This document shows positions 8,081 through 16,147 of a stretch of DNA of 38,843 nt, piece after piece. Numbering within the stretch: the first letter of the stretch is position 1; every line of letters begins with the position of its first letter. Origin of the DNA: Sedimenticola sp. (lineage in GTDB: Bacteria; Pseudomonadota; Gammaproteobacteria; Chromatiales; Chromatiaceae); assembly GCA_027026755.1 (NCBI GenBank), contig JALVNE010000137.1, forward strand, positions 1 through 38,843. Direction: 5' to 3'. Below the pieces are notes generated by a model. The model saw only the letters and a program-made list of their open reading frames with translations, was not told the DNA's origin and made no database searches. The position numbers and the translations under genes were made by a program.

Positions 8081-9235
8081 TCAGGCGCTCCCATCCAGCG
8101 CACAGGCTAAACGCGCTCTATGATACCAGAATGGCACGATACCCCACCGAAGAAAATTCCTGCCCCAGCGCCGCCCCAAGATATCGATCCGGCAATACCA
8201 GCCATCTCCTTTCCTAAACCGGCGCTCCACCCCTTGGGCAAACTCGGTTGCCAATGCCCATTCCTCAAAATCGACCAGCAGCCCGAGAAACTCTGCCTGA
8301 TCATAGAGATCCCAGCGAAATGGATCCTGATGAGAGCGTACGGCGAAGCGACGGCACAATCCGCTTTGGGAATCATAGAGTTCGGATCGAATGTAGCTCC
8401 ACCCCCGTTCGACGGCCGAATCGACCACTGGGGCAAGTTCCGGAAGCAGCCCTTTTGCTTTCAGCAGGTTTTTCACTACAAAACAGGAATGAAAACAGTC
8501 GATGAAGTTCCCCGGCTCTTCGTCGGCATAGTAGTTCCACGCCCCGTTTCCCTGCTGCTGATTCACCACCCACTGCGCCAATGCGAAGGATTTGTGCCGC
8601 GCCAACTCGCGGATACCCTCCCCTCCATGAACCGCATGCAGCGCATAGGCAAAAGCGGCATAGCTGTTGGCATTGACCACGATACGCGGCTCATCCACCG
8701 GCGCATACGACAAGGCAAGCGCTTCGCCGTTCTCTTCCATTACCTTCAAGGATTCCAGGAAAATCCAGGTGCCATGGAACATATCCATCGCCCGCTCATA
8801 TAGGGCCGGTTTTTCAGCCAAGGCCAGCAATGCTTCCATGACATAAGGAGTATGCGTGACAAAAGGGATATCGGGGCCATACAGACCATTCTTCGACATC
8901 CAAGCGAATCCAAGGCCCCAAGACCACCCAGACTCTCCCCCCTTTTGACTTGCAATCGCAGCCAATGCGTCCAATGCTTCTTCATGAACATAGGGATCCG
9001 CTTCGGAAGAAAGGTCTGCAAGCAAAATCTGATGAGCAACGACAATGGGATAATATGTTGGAACCACGCCAATCAGCTTTCGTGACAGCCGGGGAAACAA
9101 CCAGTCCAACAGCCCGATTCCGACCGCGCCAATTTTGCCTGTTATTTGCCCACGGTAATAACGGCGACGAATGCTGACGCCCAAACCGGACGCCCATAAG
9201 TCATATGGATCAAAATCACATACTAACTTTCTCAT
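8081..9235 (-). CDS. Alpha/alpha-toroid protein of unknown activity (polysaccharide cluster)
   Basis: The longest open frame starts at a TTG at 9295, but GAGG lies 5 nt before the ATG at 9235. I take that start (MRKLVCDFDPYDLWAS), giving 384 residues. There is no signal peptide and no membrane segment. The protein is made of repeating helical pairs with conserved glycine, tryptophan and tyrosine (for example GGESGWSWGLGFAWMSKNGL, QQQGNGAWNYYADEEPG, DQAEFLGLLVDFEEW). This pattern recalls (alpha/alpha)6 toroid folds such as squalene/hopene cyclases, glucuronyl epimerases and polysaccharide lyases. I see no cyclase DXDD motif. It lies between the sulfotransferase and asnB. Modifying a sugar polymer or precursor is an inference from context only. 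Confidence 0.72.
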   Translation of the reverse strand: MRKLVCDFDPYDLWASGLGVSIRRRYYRGQITGKIGAVGIGLLDWLFPRLSRKLIGVVPTYYPIVVAHQILLADLSSEADPYVHEEALDALAAIASQKGGESGWSWGLGFAWMSKNGLYGPDIPFVTHTPYVMEALLALAEKPALYERAMDMFHGTWIFLESLKVMEENGEALALSYAPVDEPRIVVNANSYAAFAYALHAVHGGEGIRELARHKSFALAQWVVNQQQGNGAWNYYADEEPGNFIDCFHSCFVVKNLLKAKGLLPELAPVVDSAVERGWSYIRSELYDSQSGLCRRFAVRSHQDPFRWDLYDQAEFLGLLVDFEEWALATEFAQGVERRFRKGDGWYCRIDILGRRWGRNFLRWGIVPFWYHRARLACALDGSA

Positions 9236-9379
9236 CTGCGCCTCAATTTCCCGGCCCATGGTTTCGTCAAGGCATAGATCCGGCAAGCAGATCAAGTGGG
9301 CGGATGATTAGTACAGCCCTTTCCTGTGGGTGGGTAAGCTGGCGCGGAAGACCCATAGCTTTTGCCAAGGGCCTGACCC

Positions 9380-10270
9380 TCAGCATCCAAGAAACATTCT
9401 GTAGGTTCTCATCAACGAAACAGATACCCTTGCCATTAGGCCCACAGGAAATTCTTTATGAATATTGCTGTGTAACCGAACCGCGCCCTTCCTTCGAAGC
9501 CTGTTACCAGTTACTATATGTCCAACCTCAAATAATTCACCTTCCCGCAGGCGATGTAACACCGGGGAAACATCCAAGTGTTCCATTGTGCTCAAACTCG
9601 TCAAGAACTGCTCAGGATCAGCGATAAGATTTTCAAATGTAACCCTATGCACGCTGCGCTTTCCCAGCAGCAGAACACAAATCTTCAACACCATCAATAC
9701 CAATGTGTAATATGAAAGAGTGGCTAATGGACCTTTAGGTCGTTGTTCCTCTTTATTTGGTTTCTGGAATGAAGCCATAAGTCCTTCCGGCGATCTGGTC
9801 AAGCAGATGACGTGCAAATCAACGTCCTTCATCCGACTCAAGGCCAAGGCCCGACCCGCATACTTTGAAGAATCCACGATTATCCGTGTACCGGTCACCT
9901 TCTGTATGGCCTGAAAAAGTTTCAGGTTGTAATATTCATATCTTGTGAGGTCCGCCTTGCTTGTCAAACTGAGCCATTGGCGAAAGAAGCCATCGTGCCA
10001 ATCGATTTTTTTCTGCAGCTCAGCCCATTCGGCGCATTCTTCAGCGGACAAATCAAGCTCTTCAGCCACTCTTCCCCAGACTTCGCAATCCCTGAAGAGC
10101 TTGCCACAAGAACAAGCCTTGTTATCGATGAACCCGTCCTGCACCAAAGCCGTCAACTCGCCAGCTCCAAAAGCGCCTTCACCGTGCGCCAGCAATATCT
10201 CCAGGATTGTAGAACCACTGCGTGCGGTTCCCATGATATAGAGAACCCGGATGCGCTTATCATTAGCCAT
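9380..10270 (-). CDS. PAPS-dependent sulfotransferase
   Basis: The likely start is the ATG at 10270 (MANDKRIRVLYIMGTARSGS), which overlaps the stop of the upstream gene by 8 bp; a longer version from 10294 is possible. That gives 296 residues. GTARSGSTILEILLA is the 5'-phosphosulfate-binding loop and IIVDSSKYAGRALAL with LTRSPEGLM matches the 3'-phosphate-binding strand-helix of the sulfotransferase family. CSCGKLFRDCEVW is a cysteine cluster seen in a bacterial subgroup. A hydrophobic stretch occurs near TLVLMVLKICVLLLG. It would transfer sulfate from PAPS to a sugar hydroxyl, implying a sulfated surface polymer. A gap of about 145 bp to the next gene (to its chosen start at 9235) contains no recognised signal. 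Confidence 0.88.
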   Translation of the reverse strand: MANDKRIRVLYIMGTARSGSTILEILLAHGEGAFGAGELTALVQDGFIDNKACSCGKLFRDCEVWGRVAEELDLSAEECAEWAELQKKIDWHDGFFRQWLSLTSKADLTRYEYYNLKLFQAIQKVTGTRIIVDSSKYAGRALALSRMKDVDLHVICLTRSPEGLMASFQKPNKEEQRPKGPLATLSYYTLVLMVLKICVLLLGKRSVHRVTFENLIADPEQFLTSLSTMEHLDVSPVLHRLREGELFEVGHIVTGNRLRRKGAVRLHSNIHKEFPVGLMARVSVSLMRTYRMFLGC

Positions 10271-11303
10271 GTGTTGTTTCAAGCCATTGCTCATATGTTG
10301 AAAATTGGAGCCCTGAACTTTTGGCCCAGGCCAGGAAGATTTTCAGATTCCGTTCCGAAGAGGCGGAAAAATTCTTTGTGTGCGCTATGGCAACCAAGGG
10401 CAGTGGCTCGTCTATTGTGGAAAATCGGCTCAACCACTGACGGCTGACGTCAATCAAAACATCGGCGGGCATGGTGGAAAAATCCAGCATCACCTCGCCC
10501 AACTGTCGTAAACGGACCATCCTGGCTCTGATATGCTCAACTCGACTCTGCTCAGGCCCGCGATAAGATCCTATGCAACCTGGCGCCAAACCGGCATTCT
10601 TCTGCTTTTTTCCGTGGAGTAAAACAGCCAAGTGTCGTCGCCATCCAATGTTGCCCACAGCAATTGGTACTTCCCATAAGCCACTCCCGGATGGCTGACA
10701 AACGTCGCCAGTGACTCGCCATGATGGCAAAGAAGGCGCGGCGCGAAAATCGGACCATTCCCCCCGCCCTGCGCGCCATTGCCCGGGGGCCACCGTGGAA
10801 TCCAATTCAAAACCTTCCGCCAATAGCGCTGCTATTACTTTTTCCGAAGGTTGAATGCACCACCCACCTGCCCTGAAGGCCAGGCAACGATATCCTGCCA
10901 CGTGGGCGGCAATCTCATTTTCCAGCCAGAACCGCCCCTTACGCAACAGCTGGCGCACGTCTTCCTCCAACAAATCTCCAATGCGCCACCGCTTCATGTC
11001 CAGCCTCCAAGCACCTTGGGCATCGGACTCTGCTTTGCTCCATTGTGGATGGAGATGCAGTTGTACGTCGTGACCACCTTGCAATGCAGCTCGCAACTGA
11101 TCTCGAGCACGATGGTCCCTTTCCTGCTCCGACAAGGCGATGAACTCCAACGCCTCCACAAAAAAAGTCAGGGACGCATCAACACATTCGGCCAGCCGCA
11201 TCATCCGATATGCCGGCTCCAGTACACAAGCACCAGGGCGACCAGAGCCATCACCAAACAACTCGTAATCTACCGTGAGAATCAGGTGGGGAGCCACTGT
11301 CAT
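10263..11303 (-). CDS. WalW-type polysaccharide deacetylase
   Basis: Start at the ATG at 11303 (MTVAPHLILTVDYELFGDGS): it overlaps the stop of the GT4 gene as ATGA, whereas the longer open frame to 11375 has no such support. 346 residues. ILTVDYELFG supplies the catalytic/metal aspartate of the NodB-like barrel. GGHDVQLHLHPQW gives the metal histidines in the HxH arrangement of the WalW subgroup, and LAFRAGGWCIQP is the following family block. It would remove N- or O-acetyl groups from a glycan. There is no signal peptide, so it probably acts in the cytoplasm on a precursor or lipid-linked unit. It is translationally coupled on both sides. Confidence 0.85.
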   Translation of the reverse strand: MTVAPHLILTVDYELFGDGSGRPGACVLEPAYRMMRLAECVDASLTFFVEALEFIALSEQERDHRARDQLRAALQGGHDVQLHLHPQWSKAESDAQGAWRLDMKRWRIGDLLEEDVRQLLRKGRFWLENEIAAHVAGYRCLAFRAGGWCIQPSEKVIAALLAEGFELDSTVAPGQWRAGRGEWSDFRAAPSLPSWRVTGDVCQPSGSGLWEVPIAVGNIGWRRHLAVLLHGKKQKNAGLAPGCIGSYRGPEQSRVEHIRARMVRLRQLGEVMLDFSTMPADVLIDVSRQWLSRFSTIDEPLPLVAIAHTKNFSASSERNLKIFLAWAKSSGLQFSTYEQWLETTHG

Positions 11304-12385
11304 TTCACCATGACCCGAAGCATTTCTGCGATCTTTTTCCCTACCACCTCTGCGGAAAATTGTTCCAGTACCCAACGCTTGACTTCTTCTCCCATGCGCT
11401 TCCGAACAGTTTCATCATCCAACGAGAGAATGGCGTCAGCCAGGTCCTGGGGGTCCTCGCTACTCACCAATACACCACATCGCCCATGCGGCACCACGTC
11501 TGGAATAGCACCCCATTCAGCCGCGACGACCGGCAGGCCGTTGGCCATGGCTTCCAGAAATCCCATACCAAAAGAGTCGTAGCGGCTGGGTAACACGAAC
11601 AGATCCGCTTCCTCAAACAAACGCTGTTTCTCGTCCCCTTCAACCCAGCCGACAAAGCGTACGCGCCGTGCCAAAGACAAGGCTTCAGCCTGCCGGTGTA
11701 ATGCCTCCTCCTGCGGCCCGCTCCCGGCCACTACCAGTTCAAAGCGGGAAGGAAGATATGACAACGCCTCGATCACCACATCCACGCCCTTGCCAGGCAC
11801 TAGCCTGGCAAGGCTCAACAACTGAATTTTTTCAGAATGCGGATCGGATCTCAGAGAAGGCAGCCGGGCCCGCGCTTCCCATTCCGTGGGCAATGGATTG
11901 GGTATGACAAACAGCGGCTTGGAAACAGTACTGTCCAGAAGCAGGCGTCGCCACCATGGCGTCAGTATTGCCAGCCCCCGGGCCGGAGATATCGCCATGC
12001 GAAAGAACCAGCGTTTGAGCGGGCGTTTCTGGTATTCATGAACCTCGAGCGCATGTAACTGTATGATAGCAGATGCACCGCACAGACGCGCCCACAAAGC
12101 AATAAAGAATTCGCGAAACAAGGATAACCCGGATCCGGCATGGCTATATACGACGACCGGCTTCTCCTGCCGACGGGCAGTAACCACTTTATCCAGTATC
12201 TTTGGGAAAGCCTTGATCCACAGCTTCCATTTACCACCTGGTGCCGAAGGATGATAGGTTGGAATGGAACACCAGGAAACACCCGCCATGTCCAATGCCC
12301 GAATATATCCAGGCAGCGCAAACCCAATGCCCCCACGACGAGAATGGGGATCAGTGCCCGTGAGGATAACCAGCAACTTGGTCAT
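11300..12385 (-). CDS. GT4-family (GT-B fold) glycosyltransferase
   Basis: 361 residues with two Rossmann halves. The N-terminal glycine-rich SRRGGIGFALPGYIRAL is the acceptor-side loop. The C-terminal half has LVPGKGVDVVIEAL, VVAGSGPQEEALHRQAEALS, RVRFVGWVEGDEKQRLFEEA and SRYDSFGMGFLEAMANGLPV, the GT4 donor-site E-x7-E region with Asp in place of the first Glu. It would add one sugar from a nucleotide-sugar donor to a lipid-linked oligosaccharide at the cytoplasmic face. Start and stop overlap the neighbours by 4 bp each, so it is tightly coupled to the polymerase and the deacetylase. Sugar specificity is not predictable. Confidence 0.92.
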   Translation of the reverse strand: MTKLLVILTGTDPHSRRGGIGFALPGYIRALDMAGVSWCSIPTYHPSAPGGKWKLWIKAFPKILDKVVTARRQEKPVVVYSHAGSGLSLFREFFIALWARLCGASAIIQLHALEVHEYQKRPLKRWFFRMAISPARGLAILTPWWRRLLLDSTVSKPLFVIPNPLPTEWEARARLPSLRSDPHSEKIQLLSLARLVPGKGVDVVIEALSYLPSRFELVVAGSGPQEEALHRQAEALSLARRVRFVGWVEGDEKQRLFEEADLFVLPSRYDSFGMGFLEAMANGLPVVAAEWGAIPDVVPHGRCGVLVSSEDPQDLADAILSLDDETVRKRMGEEVKRWVLEQFSAEVVGKKIAEMLRVMVK

Positions 12386-13653
12386 GACTCCACATCGCGC
12401 CTGGACTTCATCGAGGTGAAATACAATGCCAGGTAAGCAGCCATCAAGGTGGAAGGAATGGGGCTCATCAGCGCATGACCGGCGACAGCGGAATGGCCTA
12501 TATACAATAAGGATGCAGACGCCAATAGTCCCGACAATGGTTCCCGTCTGGCAAGGAAACGATAACCGGATACGACAAGAGGCACCAACACAAACCCATG
12601 AATAAGTATGGTAAACATCACCCCGTAATTGCCAAACGAATCCACCCAGTCCACTTCAACGACCCGCCGCCCTTCTCCAGAACCAAAATGCTTTGACACA
12701 CCGCGCTGAAAAGAATCCGCGCCTTCGCCAAAAACATTGAGCCATTTGCCACGTTCTTCGATATGCCGCATGCCGGCTAGGACAAGTTCCTGTCGCGGGA
12801 AGCCTCCTTTTACGATCTGTTCAAGTTTCTTATGCTGATAGCCATGACCCATATGGATGGACAAGGCGTAGCCCAAGATACCAAGCAGAGCAATGACCAA
12901 CAAAGCAGGCGTCATCCAGTTACGCAGCAGTATGCGACCCCTCTGACGCCCCGCGGAGGTCTTGCTCCATATCAGGCAGGCAGCCGCTGTCATCGCTACT
13001 CCGGCAACCACAGCAAGAGAGGCACGGGTTCCAATCTGTACGCAGGCATAGGCGCTCATGCCCAACAGTATGGCCCGTATCAGGGAATAATGTCCCATTA
13101 CCAATCGATAGCCCGAAGCCAGCATGGCAAGCCCGAATGCGAGCGTTATGTCATTCTGAGCATAAAATACACCGGTGCTACCAAATGCATAATCGCCATA
13201 GGTCTGCTTCTCAAAACCCACCATCTGGGATAGCAACAGACTCAATCCGAGGACGTAAGCAGAATACTCGATGAAGCGCAGCACCTCGTCGGCCACAACC
13301 CGATAGCGCCGAATTATCACAACGAAAAGCCCGGTTACAAATGGTAAATAGAGGGCTTTGGACAAAGAGATGATATTAAAAAAAGCGCTTTTTCCATAAA
13401 ACGACCCAATGACGAAAGCCGGCAACACAGATACAACAATCAACACAATCCATCCAAGCAGGCTGGTACCTAGGATACGCCGCCATTTAACTATCATGAA
13501 AATAGCTGTTGCCACCACCATGCCGCGCAATATGATTCCAGGCGTGATAAGTGTTTTGATGCCAAGGAGCGCCATGCCGCCATATAGTATGTCGGATACG
13601 AACAGCAGCGGTAACAGTATACCCAGCCAGACCTTATAACCATGTAGCTCCAT
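12382..13653 (-). CDS. O-antigen ligase/polymerase-like (Wzy/WaaL) membrane protein
   Basis: 423 residues with about eleven to twelve membrane segments. A large extracytoplasmic loop (about residues 270-340) holds GFPRQELVLAGMRHIEERG, then NVFGEGADSFQRGV and DSFGNYGVMFTIL. The STGVFYAQNDITLAFGLAML and GTRASLAVVAGVA segments match the pattern of the O-antigen ligase / Wzy superfamily (PF04932-type). With a flippase gene just upstream, a Wzy-type polymerase is more likely than a ligase. There is no strong Shine-Dalgarno at this start (only AAAG just before the ATG). Base composition is lower in GC than the flanking housekeeping genes. Confidence 0.85.
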   Translation of the reverse strand: MELHGYKVWLGILLPLLFVSDILYGGMALLGIKTLITPGIILRGMVVATAIFMIVKWRRILGTSLLGWIVLIVVSVLPAFVIGSFYGKSAFFNIISLSKALYLPFVTGLFVVIIRRYRVVADEVLRFIEYSAYVLGLSLLLSQMVGFEKQTYGDYAFGSTGVFYAQNDITLAFGLAMLASGYRLVMGHYSLIRAILLGMSAYACVQIGTRASLAVVAGVAMTAAACLIWSKTSAGRQRGRILLRNWMTPALLVIALLGILGYALSIHMGHGYQHKKLEQIVKGGFPRQELVLAGMRHIEERGKWLNVFGEGADSFQRGVSKHFGSGEGRRVVEVDWVDSFGNYGVMFTILIHGFVLVPLVVSGYRFLARREPLSGLLASASLLYIGHSAVAGHALMSPIPSTLMAAYLALYFTSMKSRRDVES

Positions 13654-13842
13654 CTTTACTTACCCAGGCGATATGTTGGAAACGACTATACATCTGAGCT
13701 CATGAACTCAGAGTAAAGTAGTGCAAGAAGCTTTGATTTCACGGGGGAACAACATACCTGATGTTCTCCATTGACGGATCGGATATTTATTGACGTTGGG
13801 CAGCCAGTAGCCTGGGCTGCACGCTATCATAAACTCACGATC
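13654..13842. other. Intergenic region between flippase and polymerase genes
   Basis: This 189-bp gap in the operon is AT-rich. It holds two imperfectly spaced hairpins: TCTGAG (13693-13698) with CTCAGA (13707-13712), and GCAGCC (13800-13805) with GGCTGC (13815-13820). Neither is followed by a T-run on the minus strand, so neither is a clear terminator. A promoter for the polymerase and downstream genes could lie here, but no good -35/-10 pair was found. Confidence 0.35.
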
Positions 13843-15036
13843 TTATTTAACAATAAAAGCCTTGGCCCCATTCATAATCATAAGCGAGCATTCCGCCAAT
13901 GCCAAAACCCAGGCAAATATAAAATCATGCTGAATTGCCACATATGAAAAGTAGGCAGACAGGGCAATGGCTATACCTCCGGTAAGCACCAATGTCGAAT
14001 AGTTGCCTGTAGCGACAAGAATCGAATCGAATGAATAGCGCAAACCGGAAAAAACAAAAGCAAGGCCAAATGGAAATAGGTATTCCCCGATACCCCTATA
14101 ATTACCACCAAACATGAATGGTATTATTTCAGAGCCCCACCCCACATAGAATACGAAAACGGAAAAAAGCGCTGTGGCCAGCAGCAAAAAATACTTGATC
14201 AGCCATATCGAGCTAGGATTTTCATCCTGGCTGTGGAGCCGCTTGGCATAGCTTGGCAGTAGTACCGAGGAGAAGACGCCAGCACCAGCAAGCAAAACCA
14301 TCTGTATCTGCATCATGACCGAGAAGGCGGCCAGGTCGTTTCCTGTTCCGGCCAGCCGGACCGATGCAAAGGGAACCAATGGGATCAAGTTATAAATTAT
14401 ATTGGCAACGCCTAAAGGCACGGCTTTTCTCAACATCCCTTCCTGAGAATACCATTGCAATCTGAAATTCAGCCGTTTGGCTACGAGCCAAAGGGCCAGT
14501 GCCGCCCCCACCAGCCATGAAAGGCTTCGCGCCAGGCTTGCTGTAAGACCATCCTTGGGAACATAGTCGCTCAAGAATATGCTCAACAATATGACACCGA
14601 ACAGCGCCACTACCCCATAGGTCATCATGTATTCCAGGTTTGCATGTCGCGCCCTGGCGATCCACGCAGGAAATATGGACATCCCGATGACGTAAAATAT
14701 CGAAGTCAAATAGATGAATTTTTCGTGGAAAGAGACAGGGATGACCATAAGGGCGACGATGAGTATGGTAAACACCCCAACAAAAACGGGCAGTTTCGCC
14801 GTGAGCACAGCTGATATCGTCTTGCCCATATCCGCGCCCTGTGCAAGCAGGCGGGTGCCATGCCCATTCAGCCCCCCATTGGTGACAGCCGATAACCATA
14901 CGCCCAATGAAATCGTAAAGCCATACATGCCAAATTCATGAGGTTCGATGGCCCGTGCTACAGCCACGTTGAACAGGAAGAACACCCCGCGGCTTAATGC
15001 GTCCGAAAGCGCCGTGGCTGTAAGGTTTTTTAGCAT
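13843..15036 (-). CDS. Wzx-like polysaccharide flippase
   Basis: Start taken at the ATG at 15036 (MLKNLTATALSDALSRGVFF) rather than the upstream TTG; 397 residues. It has about twelve membrane helices in pairs, with the N-terminal amphipathic LSDALSRGVFFLFNVAVARA followed by EFGMYGFTISLGVWL, characteristic of the MOP/MATE-like oligosaccharide flippases. It would move the undecaprenyl-linked repeat unit across the inner membrane before Wzy polymerises it. It is first in the minus-strand operon, so transcription probably begins in the 15037-15316 region. Low GC relative to the neighbours suggests horizontal origin of this part of the cluster. Confidence 0.88.
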   Translation of the reverse strand: MLKNLTATALSDALSRGVFFLFNVAVARAIEPHEFGMYGFTISLGVWLSAVTNGGLNGHGTRLLAQGADMGKTISAVLTAKLPVFVGVFTILIVALMVIPVSFHEKFIYLTSIFYVIGMSIFPAWIARARHANLEYMMTYGVVALFGVILLSIFLSDYVPKDGLTASLARSLSWLVGAALALWLVAKRLNFRLQWYSQEGMLRKAVPLGVANIIYNLIPLVPFASVRLAGTGNDLAAFSVMMQIQMVLLAGAGVFSSVLLPSYAKRLHSQDENPSSIWLIKYFLLLATALFSVFVFYVGWGSEIIPFMFGGNYRGIGEYLFPFGLAFVFSGLRYSFDSILVATGNYSTLVLTGGIAIALSAYFSYVAIQHDFIFAWVLALAECSLMIMNGAKAFIVK

Positions 15037-15316
15037 GGCTCTATACAGCAAAATAGCAACGCATCATCTTTGACCATCAGTGCTTTGATGTCAATTCCTC
15101 CAGGGATTGTTTTTTCACGGTACCAGCCGGAAGCTTTTTCGGCCAACCCATTGAACTACGCATGAGTGTCTGCCAGGCCTAAGGCAAGTTGTCTGCTCAT
15201 TCGGTAGCCCCGACAGCCCGGCAAGCGCCCTGCTCCTGTGCACCCTGCTCCAGGCATCGCCTTGAGCCTTTGTTTCTTGGGTTGAACAGCCAGCAGGATA
15301 TTCGACGATACATGAA
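15037..15316. other. Intergenic region upstream of the polysaccharide operon
   Basis: About 280 bp lying downstream of folA and upstream of the flippase, both on the minus strand. The operon promoter is expected here. On the minus strand a TTGACA occurs (revcomp around 15085-15090) with a poor AAAGAT 17 nt later, so the promoter is not secured. No JUMPstart/ops element was recognised. A stretch of about 41 sense codons without a start ends near 15031; it shows no recognised domain. Confidence 0.3.
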
Positions 15317-15838
15317 CTACAGCTGGCCCTTCGGGCTGTGCCGCTCCATCCTGATGAATTCGCAGGTAAAAGGGTTCTGGTCATCTGCCGGGTGCAGATC
15401 CCGTGCTTTCACCAGCCATTGAGTCTCATCGAAAGCCGGAAACCAGGCATCACCAGGCGGGTTCGCATGGACGAGGGTCAGATACATGCGCTCCGCAAGG
15501 GGCAGAGCCTGCGCGTACAGATTCGCGCCACCGACGATCATCAGTTCTTCCGCCTGGCCCGCGGCCTGGATGGCTTGGTCCAGGGAATGGACCACGGTCG
15601 CGCCTTCGGCCTGGTAGTCCCGGTTCCGGCTGACGACGATATGGGGCCGGCCCGGCAGCAGCCCGGGAAGGGATTCCCAGGTTCTGCGTCCCATGACCAT
15701 GGGTTTGCCCATGGTCACCGCCTTGAAATGTTGCAAATCTGCCGGCAAATGCCAGGGCAGCCGGTTGTCGTAACCGATGACGCGGTTGCAGGCCATGGCG
15801 CTGATGATGCTGATAAGGGGCTTGTCCATGGCTCGCAT
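15317..15838 (-). CDS. folA: Dihydrofolate reductase
   Basis: Reduces dihydrofolate to tetrahydrofolate with NADPH; cytoplasmic. 173 residues (170 if it starts at the ATG at 15829), close to the usual size of about 160. ISIISAMACNRVIGYDNRLPW gives the N-terminal and Met20-like loop. LPADLQHFK holds the active-site Asp. MGKPMVMGRRTWESL and GRPHIVVSRN are NADPH-binding blocks, and MIVGGANLYAQAL is the conserved GG motif. It lies downstream of thyA (which makes dihydrofolate), separated by a 44-aa gene and a strong terminator whose T-run ends about 12 nt before this start. There is no recognisable Shine-Dalgarno in that short space. Confidence 0.96.
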   Translation of the reverse strand: MRAMDKPLISIISAMACNRVIGYDNRLPWHLPADLQHFKAVTMGKPMVMGRRTWESLPGLLPGRPHIVVSRNRDYQAEGATVVHSLDQAIQAAGQAEELMIVGGANLYAQALPLAERMYLTLVHANPPGDAWFPAFDETQWLVKARDLHPADDQNPFTCEFIRMERHSPKGQL

Positions 15839-15849
15839 TATGACCGGGC

Positions 15850-15877
15850 AAAAAGAAACCCGCCAGTGGCGGGTTTC
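15850..15877 (-). terminator. Strong rho-independent terminator immediately before folA
   Basis: On the minus strand, a 10-bp perfect stem GAAACCCGCC / GGCGGGTTTC (arms at 15868-15877 and 15855-15864) with a 3-nt loop is followed at once by TTTTT (15854-15850). It lies 26 nt after the stop of the 44-aa gene and about 12 nt before the folA ATG, so it sits within what would be the folA leader. Confidence 0.88.
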
Positions 15878-15902
15878 CAGCGGAGTTTCATTTGATGCTG
15901 GA

Positions 15903-16037
15903 TCAGGCAGCCTGATCCACGCAAAGCTCTTCTTCGGCTTCGATCATCATTTCGATGACCACTTCCATTTCGGACGGGTTTTCACCGGCCACTTCACGCC
16001 ATTCGGCGCAATCGAGTTTCAGCACTTCTTCAGTCAT
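15903..16037 (-). CDS. Acidic 44-aa small protein of unknown function
   Basis: A gene too short for usual ORF calling. The translation starts MTEEVLKLDCAEWREVAGEN and ends EEELCVDQAA. It is strongly acidic (14 Glu/Asp or more, few basic residues), has two cysteines (positions 10 and 39) and one tryptophan, and no signal peptide or membrane helix. Support for it being real: an excellent Shine-Dalgarno GGAGG with 5-nt spacing, a perfect terminator 26 nt after its stop, an AT-rich leader, and an FNR-like box upstream. It sits between thyA and folA on the same strand. I do not recognise its family. It may be a regulatory or adaptor protein, or a precursor peptide; none of these is established. 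Confidence 0.78.
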   Translation of the reverse strand: MTEEVLKLDCAEWREVAGENPSEMEVVIEMMIEAEEELCVDQAA

Positions 16038-16042
16038 GACAA

Positions 16043-16047
16043 CCTCC
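16043..16047 (-). promoter_or_regulatory. Shine-Dalgarno of the 44-aa gene
   Basis: GGAGG on the minus strand, 5 nt (TTGTC) before the ATG at 16037. This near-ideal site fixes the start of the small gene. Confidence 0.85.
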
Positions 16048-16106
16048 ATATATGTTCATTAGCATTTAAGATGAATCTAATATACTAATAACCACATGAA
16101 GGCGTA

Positions 16107-16120
16107 TTGATAATTGTCAA
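16107..16120. promoter_or_regulatory. FNR/Anr-like half-palindromic box
   Basis: TTGATAATTGTCAA: TTGAT-N4-GTCAA differs by one base from the FNR-family consensus TTGAT-N4-ATCAA. It lies in the AT-rich leader about 70 bp before the start of the 44-aa gene, a plausible spacing for an activator site. The same bases on the minus strand begin with TTGACA, so it may instead be, or overlap, a -35 element; no good -10 lies 17 nt on. Confidence 0.45.
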
Positions 16121-16147
16121 CAGCCAACCGGTAATACTTCACAAATA

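Noticed and set aside
15037..15316. JUMPstart/ops element ahead of the polysaccharide operon
   Set aside because: No GGCGGTAGCGT-like sequence seen on either strand in this region or at 13654-13842.
15115..15384. Minus-strand 89-codon open frame between folA and the flippase
   Set aside because: It overlaps the 3' end of folA in another frame, has no ribosome site and no recognisable domain.
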